From assembly GCA_020634515.1 (NCBI GenBank), contig JACKBL010000005.1, forward strand, positions 1 through 64,000: a stretch of 64,000 nucleotides of DNA, read 5' to 3'. This DNA comes from Ardenticatenales bacterium. Lineage in GTDB: Bacteria > Chloroflexota > Anaerolineae > Promineifilales > Promineifilaceae. The notes under the pieces are model-generated. The model saw only the letters and a list, made by a program, of their open reading frames with translations, was not told where the DNA came from and did not search any database. This document shows, piece by piece, positions 49,848-58,769 of this stretch. Numbering within the stretch: the stretch's first letter is position 1; each line of letters opens with the position of its first letter. The position numbers and the translations under genes were made by a program.

Positions 49848-52800
49848 TTACCTGCGCAGGCTCATTAAGATGTGCCGTTCCTCTTCGCCGAAGACGCGCA
49901 GCGCCAGCAAACCGAGGGGGTAGGCAACCAGCCCTGCCGCCAGACCCAGCCACACGTTCACTTGCGCGCCCAGCCACATGGCCGCCAGCATGAGCAACGT
50001 GACCAGTACCGGCTTCCATAGAAGCTGTCGCCAGCCCACGTCGGGCATTCTGCGCACCAGGTAGACGTGGAAGACGATCAGTAGCACGATTTCGGAGGCG
50101 ATGGTGATGGCCGCGGCGGCGCGATACCCATACAGGCGTAGGAAAATCAAGTTGGCGAGCAGGTTGAAGCCGACGCCAATGGCAAAGGCGCGCGTTTGCA
50201 TGCGTTCTTGCCCGAGGGCGATGAGGACGTAGTTGGTGACGCTGTTGAGCCAGCCAAAGGGGATGGACCAGACCATGATGCGCAGGGCGATGGCCCCGTC
50301 TGGCAGGAAGGCGCTGCCGCCGAGCAGCCCGATCAGCACGTCCGCCAGCAGGGTGGTGACGGCGGCCAGGGGGAGGGCGACCAACATGAGTAGCTTGACG
50401 GACATGCGGAAGGTGCGGCGGGCGTCGTCCAGGGCGCTTTGCACCTGGCGGGAGATGACGGGGAAGAGGGCGAAGGTGAAGAAGGAGGGGATGATGTTGA
50501 AGGCGCGCACGTATTTGTAGGCACTGTCGTACCAGCCGACTTGCTCATCCCCTTTGAACTGTTGCAGCAGGGGCACGTCGATGAGGAAGAAGACGGTTGC
50601 CAGCAGGTGGTTGAGCATGAGGGGGTAGCTGGCGCTGAGCATTTGCCGCTGCAAGGGGATGTCTACGCGCCAGGGGCCGGTGAGGCGGAACTGGCGCAGG
50701 GCGGCGGCGGTGAGGATGAGGAGGGTGATCAGGTTGACGACGATGGAGACGCCGGCCAGCCCGACGAAGCTCCAGCCCAGCAGGAGGACGATGACGCCGA
50801 AGGCGACTTTGAGGATGGTGGTGACGGTGGTGACGGCTGCCGGCATTTCCGCCTGCTCATACGCATAAAACAACCCCGTCAGCCCTTGTCCCATCCCGGA
50901 AAAAACCATGCCCACCATCAACAGCAGGATCGCCCCCTGCGTGGCCCCATCCAACGAATTGCCCCCCAGCGCGCGCCCCAACAGGTAGATGATCACGGGC
51001 AGGCTGCCCATGAAGCCTGTGCCCAGGCGCAGCAGGCTGGTGTTGAACAGGTAGCGGCTCGCCTGGCTTTTATCCTGCGACACTTCGCGGATGATGAGGG
51101 TATTTAGTCCCCAATTGGCGATAATTTCGTACAGGCTGGCAATGGTGATCGCGGTGGCGTAACTGCCGGCATCTCCCGGACCCAACAGGCGCAAATAAAA
51201 AGCCGCGAACACAAAATCAATCGCCCGGTTGAACAAATTCAGCACCATCGGCGCCAGACTGTTTTTGGCGATGCTGCGCGTATTCGTCAACTCCCGCTGC
51301 CGCGGATAGAAACGCCGCCACCCCCACACCGCCACGCCAAACAACAAAATGATCCCCCCCATGAAGCTGACCAGCCCCCCCAACTTGAAACTGAGCGGAC
51401 TGTAGCGGAAACGCACCTCCCACGTACCCGCCGCCAGCCGCACGCCACGGAAATTGCCATCCACCCGCGTGATCTCCGTCTCCGTTTCTGCCCCATCCGC
51501 CGCCAGCGGGCGCACAAACGCATCCCACCCCGGCGCGTAGTTGTCCGCCAACACCAGCCAGGAGGGTTCATCCACGGCAGCCCGCACAATCACCTCAATG
51601 CTGCCGTACGCCACCATCTCCGCCGGCGCGAGCGCCGCCGGGGTCGCGTCGCTCTCTTCCGTCGCCGCCGCCACCAGCACGTATTGGCGCGGGTCGAAGG
51701 CCGCCATCCGCTCCAGCGGGTCCGGCGTGCGCACCGTTGCCGTTTGGGGCAGCGTAAACGCGCGCGGGGCGACCGCCAGATTCTCGTACACGCGCAGCCT
51801 TTCCCCTTCCCAGACTCGTTGCAGTTTGGGCAGGTCTATCGTTTCCGCCGTGACGATATACTTCACGCCCAGCAGGTCCAGCAGCGGCGAATTCAGCGCC
51901 TGCCAATCCTTGATGGGTTGCACGCGGTTGAAGGGGAGTTCGTTTTGCGGTTCGATGGCCGCCATGTAGGTGGTGTACTGTTTGGGGATGACCGACTCGT
52001 AGCCACGCACATCTTGCAGGTGATAAGACCAACCGGCGTTGGCGTTGAGTGGCTTTTGCCCTTGTGGGTCGAACGTGGTAAAGCGCCACACACCCGGCTG
52101 CTTGGTCAGCCATTGCAGCAGCGCCGGCTGGAAGGTGAGCAGTTGCGGATCGACGGCGGCGTGGAAACCGGCGCTGGCGCTGTACAGGTCCGCGCCGATG
52201 AGGGCGGCGGCGGCGGCCAGCCACAGGAGCCGGCGGGCGCGCCCCGACGAGCGGCTGAACCAGAGCAGTCCGCCGGCGACGACGAGGACCAGCCCCAGGA
52301 TCAGCAGTTGCCAGAATTCATAGCTGTAAAAGGCGCGGGCGTTGGCGAATGCGTTTGCGGCCAGCGCCAGCCCGCGGAAGACGCGCTCGACGATGGGGGC
52401 GAGGGTGTTGTAGAAGAGGCGGGAGATGGCGAGGCCAAGCAGCAGCAGTCCGCCCGCGCCCATCGCCAGACCGCCCAGCCAACGTATGATGTTTTTGGGG
52501 GAGGAGATGCCGGCATTTTCCCCCACGAAATCCGCGCCATATCCTGCTAAAACGGCCACCGCCACGGAGAGCGGGAAAACCCAGCGGAACGGGGAATGAA
52601 GCTGATTGATGCCCGGTAGCCCATAATAGAGCAGCGCATACAGCGGCGTGCCAAAAATAAAGGCCAGCGACGCCAGGCTGAGCAGCGCGAAAAAGCTGAT
52701 CGGACCGCGCCGCCGTCGCTCCCGCACGGCGGACCAGACCCCCAGGAGCGCGAGCAGCAACGGCAAAATGCCCAGGTAGATGCCCCCTTCCACGTAGTTT

Positions 52801-53909
52801 TTGATGCCCCAATCGCTGCTTTGCGCCCCGTTGGGGTTGGGCTGGCCGCTGCTGTTCACCGTGAACGGGATGCGCTGCCCGCTAAAAACGTCCGTGTAGT
52901 CGTGGTGGGCGGGATTGCCGAAGAAATTGGGCAAGGCCAGGGTGAGGATGCGGCGCGGCGGAAAAGCCCAGCCGCGAATCTCCGCCAGCGTGGCGGAGCC
53001 TTCGCGGAAGTTGGTCTGGCCCACTTCGGCGAAAGGGAGGAACTGGATGGCCCCCAGCATGAGGCCGAGGAGGACAAGGCTGAGGAGCCAGGCGGGCGGC
53101 TTGAGCAGGGCGAAGAGGCGGCGGCGCGGCGGGCGTGGCGCGCGCCAGGTGCGCCACAGGCGCGGAGCCAGCCGCCAGGCGGCAAAGGCGGCCATCACCA
53201 GCAGGGTGTAGTAGGTGATTTCGATGTGGCCGGCGAGGACCTGGCAGCCGAGAGCCACGGCTCCGACGACGACCCAGGGAAGGGTTGCGCCCCCTCTCTC
53301 CTCATCCGTCGCCCGCCGTATCACCATTTCCAGGCAGCCGAGCAGGAAGGGCAGCCACACCGCCGCCCCGATGATCATGGGAAAGACGGCGGCGCTCACC
53401 AGCATGAAGCCGCAGCTTTGGAACACCAACCCGCCGAGAAAGGCGCTGCCGCGTCGTTGCCCCAGCACGCGGCCCAAGAAATAGGCGGACAGTCCAGCCA
53501 GCCACAGTTGCAGCACGGTGTACCAGCCGTAGGCGCGGGCCAGCGGCAGGAGGAGAAAGACAATGCCAAACGGGTAGTAGGCTCCGTGTTGGCCGGCGGC
53601 CAGGAAGGGCACGCCGGCGAACAGGTAGGGATTCCAGAGAGGAATGGTGCGCTGTCGCAGGCTCTCTTGAATGAAATTTTTCCAGGCGTAGTTTTGCAGG
53701 ATGAGGTCGCTGAGGAGGTGGTTTTGCGGGTGTTCGATGCCCAATTCGGCGGCGTGGTCGGCCCAGGGCTGCCATTGGAAGAGGTTATCTGCCGGCAACA
53801 TCGTTTTGCCGCCAATGGTGACGCTACCATAGAACAAAAAAGGCAGGACGAGGTAGCCTGCGAGGATGATGATGCTCAGGCGCGCGTTTTTGATGGGAAT
53901 GCGTTTCAT
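49848..53909 (-). CDS. Fusion of YfhO-like membrane protein and polysaccharide flippase
   Basis: 1353 residues. About 1-870 is a YfhO/GT-C-like multispanning protein (NHLLSDLILQNYAWKNFIQE, IPLWNPYLFAGVPFLA, AGQHGAYYP, LAGHIEITYYTLL, ending in an exported beta domain and a helix at about 838-860). After about residue 873 (ELTNTRSIAKNSLAPMVLNL) a complete roughly 480-residue Wzx-like flippase follows (LLGPGDAGSYATAITIASLY, ASYPLMLNHLLATVFFLIDV). Each half equals a normal stand-alone protein. It is next to a DPM1-type glycosyltransferase, so assembly and export of a lipid-linked glycan is inferred. No internal start with a good ribosome site was seen. Confidence 0.85.
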   Translation of the reverse strand: MKRIPIKNARLSIIILAGYLVLPFLFYGSVTIGGKTMLPADNLFQWQPWADHAAELGIEHPQNHLLSDLILQNYAWKNFIQESLRQRTIPLWNPYLFAGVPFLAAGQHGAYYPFGIVFLLLPLARAYGWYTVLQLWLAGLSAYFLGRVLGQRRGSAFLGGLVFQSCGFMLVSAAVFPMIIGAAVWLPFLLGCLEMVIRRATDEERGGATLPWVVVGAVALGCQVLAGHIEITYYTLLVMAAFAAWRLAPRLWRTWRAPRPPRRRLFALLKPPAWLLSLVLLGLMLGAIQFLPFAEVGQTNFREGSATLAEIRGWAFPPRRILTLALPNFFGNPAHHDYTDVFSGQRIPFTVNSSGQPNPNGAQSSDWGIKNYVEGGIYLGILPLLLALLGVWSAVRERRRRGPISFFALLSLASLAFIFGTPLYALLYYGLPGINQLHSPFRWVFPLSVAVAVLAGYGADFVGENAGISSPKNIIRWLGGLAMGAGGLLLLGLAISRLFYNTLAPIVERVFRGLALAANAFANARAFYSYEFWQLLILGLVLVVAGGLLWFSRSSGRARRLLWLAAAAALIGADLYSASAGFHAAVDPQLLTFQPALLQWLTKQPGVWRFTTFDPQGQKPLNANAGWSYHLQDVRGYESVIPKQYTTYMAAIEPQNELPFNRVQPIKDWQALNSPLLDLLGVKYIVTAETIDLPKLQRVWEGERLRVYENLAVAPRAFTLPQTATVRTPDPLERMAAFDPRQYVLVAAATEESDATPAALAPAEMVAYGSIEVIVRAAVDEPSWLVLADNYAPGWDAFVRPLAADGAETETEITRVDGNFRGVRLAAGTWEVRFRYSPLSFKLGGLVSFMGGIILLFGVAVWGWRRFYPRQRELTNTRSIAKNSLAPMVLNLFNRAIDFVFAAFYLRLLGPGDAGSYATAITIASLYEIIANWGLNTLIIREVSQDKSQASRYLFNTSLLRLGTGFMGSLPVIIYLLGRALGGNSLDGATQGAILLLMVGMVFSGMGQGLTGLFYAYEQAEMPAAVTTVTTILKVAFGVIVLLLGWSFVGLAGVSIVVNLITLLILTAAALRQFRLTGPWRVDIPLQRQMLSASYPLMLNHLLATVFFLIDVPLLQQFKGDEQVGWYDSAYKYVRAFNIIPSFFTFALFPVISRQVQSALDDARRTFRMSVKLLMLVALPLAAVTTLLADVLIGLLGGSAFLPDGAIALRIMVWSIPFGWLNSVTNYVLIALGQERMQTRAFAIGVGFNLLANLIFLRLYGYRAAAAITIASEIVLLIVFHVYLVRRMPDVGWRQLLWKPVLVTLLMLAAMWLGAQVNVWLGLAAGLVAYPLGLLALRVFGEEERHILMSLRR

Positions 53910-53980
53910 GCTTGTTGATGGAGGAGGGGGAGGAATAATTAATTGGTGAATTGGTGAACTGTTGAATGATCAATGGTGAG

Positions 53981-54070
53981 TTCACTGAAAAAACCGGGTT
54001 TTTTGATTGTCCGGCGGAAATTACCAGAGTGGTTCATGTGTAAAAACCCGGTTTTTGGCCTTTTTTCAGT
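53981..54070. repeat. Family B inverted-repeat element, copy 4
   Basis: TTCACTGAAAAAACCGGGTT to TTTTTTCAG, lacking the TAGAGTCA tail of other copies. Flanked by imperfectly complementary GGTGAACTGTTGAATGATC and TTCAACAATTCAATGATTC. It lies between the glycosyltransferase stop and the fusion gene's start. Confidence 0.8.
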
Positions 54071-54097
54071 TCAACAATTCAATGATTCACCCATTAG

Positions 54098-54844
54098 TTA
54101 TTGATCCATCCTATTCGCCGGCGTGAATTTGCGGTAGTGCCAGATGATTTCCCACACGCGCAGCGCCGCTTCCAATTTGATGGGGATGGTGAGTTTCGAT
54201 TGTCCGATGCGCCGGTCTTCGAAGTAGATGGGGATTTCGATGATGTGGTATCCCAGCTTTTCGGCGACGTAGGCCATCTCAAACTGGAAACTGTAGCCTT
54301 GTGAGCTGATTTCGTCCAGGTTGATGCCGTGCAGGGCGCTGGCGCGCCAGCATTTGAAGCCGGCGGTGGCGTCGCGCACTTTGAGGTTGAGGAGGAGGCG
54401 GGTGTAGATGGCGTTGGCCCACCAGCTAAGGAGGTAGCGGCCTGTTTCCCAGCGTTCGTCGATTTTGCCGCCGCGTACGTAGCGGGAGCCAACGACGACG
54501 TCGGCGTCGCGGATGTGGGTGAGCATCTCCGGGATGTGCTGGGGCGAATGGGAGAAGTCGCAGTCCATCTGGATGATGGTGTCGTAGCCGTGGGCCAGCG
54601 CCCATTTGAAGCCGGCTACGTAGGCGCGCCCCAATCCCTCTTTTTTGACGCGGTGCAGGACGTGCAGTTGGCCGGGGCGGGGTTGGGTGAGTTCGTCGGC
54701 GATCTGGCCGGTGCCGTCGGGGGAGTTGTCGTCTACGACAAGGATGGAGAGGTTGGGGATGTTGAGCGCCCACAATTCGGCGACCATGAGGGGGAGGTTG
54801 GTGGCTTCATTATAGGTGGGGATGACGACGATTATTTTTTCCAT
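54098..54844 (-). CDS. DPM1-type polyprenol-phosphate glycosyltransferase (GT2)
   Basis: A 248-residue GT-A enzyme lacking C-terminal membrane helices, as in short dolichol-phosphate-mannose synthases. [28 protein letters not shown], metal-binding [19 protein letters not shown] and [12 protein letters not shown] are all family signatures. It makes polyprenyl-phosphate sugar donors for glycan or glycoprotein assembly. It lies upstream of the YfhO-flippase gene on the same strand. Confidence 0.92.
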   Translation of the reverse strand: MEKIIVVIPTYNEATNLPLMVAELWALNIPNLSILVVDDNSPDGTGQIADELTQPRPGQLHVLHRVKKEGLGRAYVAGFKWALAHGYDTIIQMDCDFSHSPQHIPEMLTHIRDADVVVGSRYVRGGKIDERWETGRYLLSWWANAIYTRLLLNLKVRDATAGFKCWRASALHGINLDEISSQGYSFQFEMAYVAEKLGYHIIEIPIYFEDRRIGQSKLTIPIKLEAALRVWEIIWHYRKFTPANRMDQ

Positions 54845-54883
54845 GTAAGGGGGGGCGGCATCCTCTTTCTGGGGGAGCCGTTT

Positions 54884-55735
54884 CTAGTGCGCGAGGGCGG
54901 CGCGCAGGTCGGCCAGGCCGCGGAAGCTGCCGTCGCGGGCGGTGAGGCCGCGCACGCGGGCGGTGAGTTGACCGCTGGCGGAGGGGCTGTTTTGGCGGTC
55001 GGAGGCGGCGGGGTAGAAGTAGGGGATGGCGGCGTTGAGGCGGGCGAGGCAGTTGTCGGCGAGTTTATGGGCGCGGGCGGCGGGGGTGATGATAAGGAAA
55101 GTGCCGGCATCTACATGTCCCACAAAGTCACCGCTGCCCGCCGTTTCTTCCATGGCGTGCTTCAGCATGACGCTCACGGCGCGGACGACATCGTCCGCGG
55201 CCACGAATCCATACTGGTCGCGGAAGCGGTCAATTCCGTCGAGTCCGGCGAGGACGACGCCCCAATCCTCCTGGGTGAGCATCTCTCGCAGTTTTTCTTC
55301 AACCTGGATGCCTTCCGCCAGGCCGGTGACGGGATTGTCGCGGGTGGTGTTGGTCTGGACGCGCCGCAGTGCGTTGCGCATGCGCAGGTCGAGTTCCGTA
55401 ATGTCGAAAGGTTTGGTGATGTAATCAACTGCGCCCAGTTCTAGCCCGACTAGTTTGTCTTCGCGTTCGCGTTTTTCGGTGAGGAAGATGACGGGAATGG
55501 CGCGGGTGCGGTGGGATTGGCGCAGTTGCCGGCATACTTCATACCCATCAATGTCTGGCAGGCGGATATCGAGGAGGATGAGTGCCGGCATTTGCTCCGC
55601 CGCCAGTCGCAAACCATCCTCTCCCCACGTTGCCAGCATCACTTCGTAGTTTTGTACGCGAAAATAGGCGTTCATCATTTCCGCCAGGTCCAGGTTGTCT
55701 TCGACGATCAAGATGCGCTGTTTGGGGGTGGGCAC
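54884..55735 (-). CDS. Response regulator with degenerate GGDEF-like output domain
   Basis: 283 residues. The receiver domain (1-125) has acidic pair EDN, phospho-Asp in LILLDIRLPDIDGYEV, Thr in FLTEKRE and Lys in YITKPFD. The second domain (about 130-283) has a GGDEF layout, but the signature reads GHVDAG (FVGHVDAGTFLII), so diguanylate cyclase activity is unlikely. An AAGGAAG lies 12 bases upstream. No kinase is adjacent. It may act by protein contacts or as a c-di-GMP/GTP sensor. Confidence 0.82.
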   Translation of the reverse strand: MPTPKQRILIVEDNLDLAEMMNAYFRVQNYEVMLATWGEDGLRLAAEQMPALILLDIRLPDIDGYEVCRQLRQSHRTRAIPVIFLTEKREREDKLVGLELGAVDYITKPFDITELDLRMRNALRRVQTNTTRDNPVTGLAEGIQVEEKLREMLTQEDWGVVLAGLDGIDRFRDQYGFVAADDVVRAVSVMLKHAMEETAGSGDFVGHVDAGTFLIITPAARAHKLADNCLARLNAAIPYFYPAASDRQNSPSASGQLTARVRGLTARDGSFRGLADLRAALAH

Positions 55736-55757
55736 GGGTACTTCCTTGAATGACTAG

Positions 55758-55860
55758 GGCACATCCGTTATAGAGGCTTCGCTCGGGAATTGACGGGTGC
55801 GCCGGAAGGGTTCTTGCTTGTTGGATGATCCAAAGTTGATTTTGGGCGAACCCCTGGGGC
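55758..55860 (+). repeat. Family E intergenic repeat, copy 3
   Basis: GGGTGCGCCGGAAGGGTTCT, TGCTTGTTGGATGATCCAAA, then GGGCGAACCCC. Matches copies at 8396-8492 (inverted), 19440-19540 and 57005-57075. Confidence 0.7.
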
Positions 55861-55947
55861 AGTGCCTGGTGGGCGGGGCGGCGTGGAAAAAATGCCGGCA
55901 TTGCCAACCAGAGACATAAGTGAGCGTCAAGAATGTAGTTCTCGCCA

Positions 55948-55980
55948 AGATTGGTTCATTTTTGGCGAATGAACCAATCT
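55948..55980. repeat. Family F palindrome, copy near the V4R gene
   Basis: AGATTGGTTCATT, TTTGGCG, AATGAACCAATCT. It lies about 30 bases beyond the V4R stop on the minus strand. Confidence 0.7.
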
Positions 55981-56011
55981 AAAATGAGGGGCCGGTGCGC
56001 GTGACGGGGTG

Positions 56012-56647
56012 CTACTGGATAGGCTCCTTGTCAATGCGGAAGACGCCCTGACGGTCGCCCACGCCGATACATTCTAGCTCTTCGACGCGAAATTCCAGGC
56101 CGCCGCTGAGCCAGCGCAGCGATTCCTGCAAGATGCCCACGGCGATGTAGCCAACCGGGCGATCACATTCGCGTCCCCAGCACATTGAGCAACGTTCGAT
56201 GTAGTAGAGAAAATGGTCGTCGTACTCCTCGACGCGCGAAGTCTGGTCGCTGAACTGCGTAAAGATGCGGGCGACGGCGGGGACGCCGATTTTTAGCTTG
56301 GTGGAAAGGGGCAGTACCTTGAAGGCCAGGTCGCCTACACCCGCTAACGCGCCAAATCCCTTGAGACCGCGGGCAAACAAGGCTCGCCCACCGCGCAAGG
56401 CTAACCCACGCCCACCGCGCGGCCCGTAGATGTCTTCCAAGCCTTTGTTCAGGTTGGTGATGTAGCTGAAGTCAAACTCGCGGGACAGGTTGTCGGCGGG
56501 AAGGTCGTGAATAAACTGGCGGACGTCGGTCAGGTTGAGCAAAGCGTTCAGGCCGTTGCGCCCCATGACCTCTTCCATGGCTATGAGGAGGATACGGCCC
56601 ATTTTGTTAGGATAATAGTATCCACTTGGTGGAACTAAGTTTCTCAC
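56012..56647 (-). CDS. V4R-domain (4-vinyl-reductase-like) protein
   Basis: About 211 residues. GTG 56647 is preferred over GTG 56659 because GGAGGT sits five bases before it. The C-terminal V4R pattern is clear: RCSMCWGRECDRPVGYIAVG, then a helix (LQESLRWLSGG), then ECIGVGDRQGVFRI. V4R domains bind small hydrophobic or tetrapyrrole-precursor ligands. The middle Gly/Arg-rich stretch (YGPRGGRGLALRGGRALFAR) is unusual. Ligand unknown. Confidence 0.75.
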   Translation of the reverse strand: MRNLVPPSGYYYPNKMGRILLIAMEEVMGRNGLNALLNLTDVRQFIHDLPADNLSREFDFSYITNLNKGLEDIYGPRGGRGLALRGGRALFARGLKGFGALAGVGDLAFKVLPLSTKLKIGVPAVARIFTQFSDQTSRVEEYDDHFLYYIERCSMCWGRECDRPVGYIAVGILQESLRWLSGGLEFRVEELECIGVGDRQGVFRIDKEPIQ

Positions 56648-57004
56648 GGAGACCTCCACGCAAATGTTTGTCTGGCATTACGTCGCATTGTCACAAGTAT
56701 AAGGATGTGATGGTGATTTGTCAGCAGGTTGACGGAGAAGCCTACAGGACTTGAGTAAGGATGCCGGCATCCTTCTGTCCCCCGCGGCCTCCCTCTGAAA
56801 CGGCAGCACATTTGCCAGTTGCGACCTGCACGATAAGATAGCAAAGAGTACCACACGCCCATGCCTCTGTCAATAACCGTTATGTAAAATCATGACCATC
56901 GTCATATGCGCCATGCGCCATCCTCCCCGTGCTGGCCGCCCAAACTCCCCACGCACAAACCGCGCGGCGGTGATACAATTAGGGCGCGCCCGTATTCAAG
57001 GAAA

Positions 57005-57215
57005 GAACGGATGCGCCGGAAGGGTTCTCGCTTGTCGGATAGGCCAAAGTTCATTCCGAGCGAACCCTTAGGAACGGAATTAAGTCAGACAACGAAGTTG
57101 TTTCCTCACTCTTTATGTCAATTTTTTGCACCTGCTAAGTCAGATTGGACCCATTTTCTCTGGTGGAAATGGTTATTGAGCGCCTGAAATTGATCCCATC
57201 TCCAGAGAGCGTCAG
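57005..57215. repeat. Family E copy 4 and family A copy 4 in the gap before the GH1 gene
   Basis: 57005-57075 has ACGGATGCGCCGGAAGGGTTC, TCGGATAGGCCAAAGTTCAT and CGAACCCTTA. 57142-57201 has AGATTGGACCCATTTTCTCT, GGTTATTGAGCGCCTG and TGATCCCATCT, followed by CCAGAGAGCGTCAGTAGTTG. The rest of 56660-57309 has no gene. Confidence 0.65.
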
Positions 57216-57309
57216 TAGTTGCAATTTTTTGTTGTTGTATGAGGAAAGCCAACGCGAACGCACTTCCTCGTAACTTGTGACTCACCCCTTATCCGATTAA
57301 GGAGCCGCC

Positions 57310-58635
57310 ATGGCCCGGGCAACAATGTATTTCCCACACGACTTTCTTTGGGGCACGGCTACCTCTTCCCTGCAAGTGGAAGGCAACAACACCAACAGCG
57401 ACTGGTGGTCGTTCGAACAACAAGAAGGGCGTATTCTTGCCGGCCATCGTTCTGGCCTTGCTTGCGACTGGTGGCGGAACGCCGAATCTGATCTGGACCG
57501 CGCCGCCGAGATGGGTACGAACGCTCACCGCCTATCTCTGGAATGGAGCCGCATCGAACCGGAGCCGAGTGTCTTTGATGAAGATGCGCTAGGCCGCTAC
57601 CGCGAAATCATCCAGGGGATGCGCCAGCGGGGCATCGATCCCATGGTCACGCTGCACCACTTCTCTAATCCGCTGTGGCTGGTGGAAAAAGGTGACTTCA
57701 GCGCGGACATTGTCACCGAATATTTCCGCCGCTATACGGCGAAGGTGGCGGCCAGTTTGGGGGACGTGGTGGGCAAGTGGGTGACGATTAACGAGCCGAT
57801 GGTTTATCTCTTTGCCCGCTATTTCGATGGCACGTTTCCGCCGGCGCGCAAGATGGGGTGGAATGCCGGCATGCAAGCCCTGCGCCACCTCTTTTCCTGC
57901 CACGCCATCGCCTACCACACCCTCAAAGAAGCCAATCCCCAGGCCATTGTCGGCGTCGCCAAAAACATGCCCGTTTTTGCCAGCCGGTCCGGCAGCCTGC
58001 CCACGCGCTGGTGGGCTGGGCGGCTCAACTGGCTGTTCAACGAATTCTGGATGGATGGCATGGTTTCCGGGCGGCTGCGTTGGCCCGCCGGGCGCGGCAT
58101 CGTGCCCCACCTGGCCGACAGCTTCGACTTCGTGGGCATCAACTACTACACTCGTTTCTATGTGCGCTTCCCGCCCACGGGCGGCGAGTTCTACTACAAA
58201 GACTGGGGTCCCGATGCCCAGGTTGGCGACGGGAACTATGGCGAAGTGTATCCGGCGGGGCTGTTCCAGGTCATCAAAGCGGCGATGCGGTATGGCAAGC
58301 CCATTTACATCACGGAAAATGGCCTGCCGGATGCCGACGATGATTTGCGCCCCGCGTTTCTGCTCACCCATCTACGTGAGATATGGCGCGCCGTCTCTTT
58401 CAATTTTCCCGTCATGGGCTACTATCATTGGAGCCTGGTGGACAATTTTGAATGGGATCGGGGTTGGACGCAGCGGTTTGGCCTCTACGAAATGGACCCG
58501 GACACACAAGCGCGGCGTATTCGTCCTGGCGGTAGGCTGTACACGGAGATTTGTCACGCCAATGGCATTAGCAGCGACATGGCCGCGCAGTACGCGCCGG
58601 AGCTGCTGGCAACGATGTTTCCAGGCGGCGCTTGA
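57310..58635 (+). CDS. Glycoside hydrolase family 1 (beta-glucosidase-like)
   Basis: A 441-residue retaining beta-glycosidase. The start ATG 57310 follows TAAGGAG. FLWGTATSSLQVEGNNTNSD is the GH1 N-terminus, KWVTINEP carries the acid/base Glu and PIYITENGLPDAD the nucleophile Glu. MGYYHWSLVDNFEWDRGW completes the sugar site. No signal peptide, so it likely splits imported disaccharides in the cytosol. TGCCGGCA at 57864 marks a composition switch. Confidence 0.93.
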   Translation: MARATMYFPHDFLWGTATSSLQVEGNNTNSDWWSFEQQEGRILAGHRSGLACDWWRNAESDLDRAAEMGTNAHRLSLEWSRIEPEPSVFDEDALGRYREIIQGMRQRGIDPMVTLHHFSNPLWLVEKGDFSADIVTEYFRRYTAKVAASLGDVVGKWVTINEPMVYLFARYFDGTFPPARKMGWNAGMQALRHLFSCHAIAYHTLKEANPQAIVGVAKNMPVFASRSGSLPTRWWAGRLNWLFNEFWMDGMVSGRLRWPAGRGIVPHLADSFDFVGINYYTRFYVRFPPTGGEFYYKDWGPDAQVGDGNYGEVYPAGLFQVIKAAMRYGKPIYITENGLPDADDDLRPAFLLTHLREIWRAVSFNFPVMGYYHWSLVDNFEWDRGWTQRFGLYEMDPDTQARRIRPGGRLYTEICHANGISSDMAAQYAPELLATMFPGGA

Positions 58636-58769
58636 TCTGTGATATAATTCTGCCGGCATTTGCCTCACGGTCGTCGTCGTTTAACTTGAGGCGCACCAGG
58701 TCTTTTTCATCACCAGAAGCATCGGCGGGGGAGCAATCACAACTTTGCTGAAGCGCGAGGAGTTACTGT

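Noticed and set aside
57500..58371. Minus-strand frame opposite the GH1 gene
   Set aside because: Shadow of the glycosidase; no domain and no start signals.
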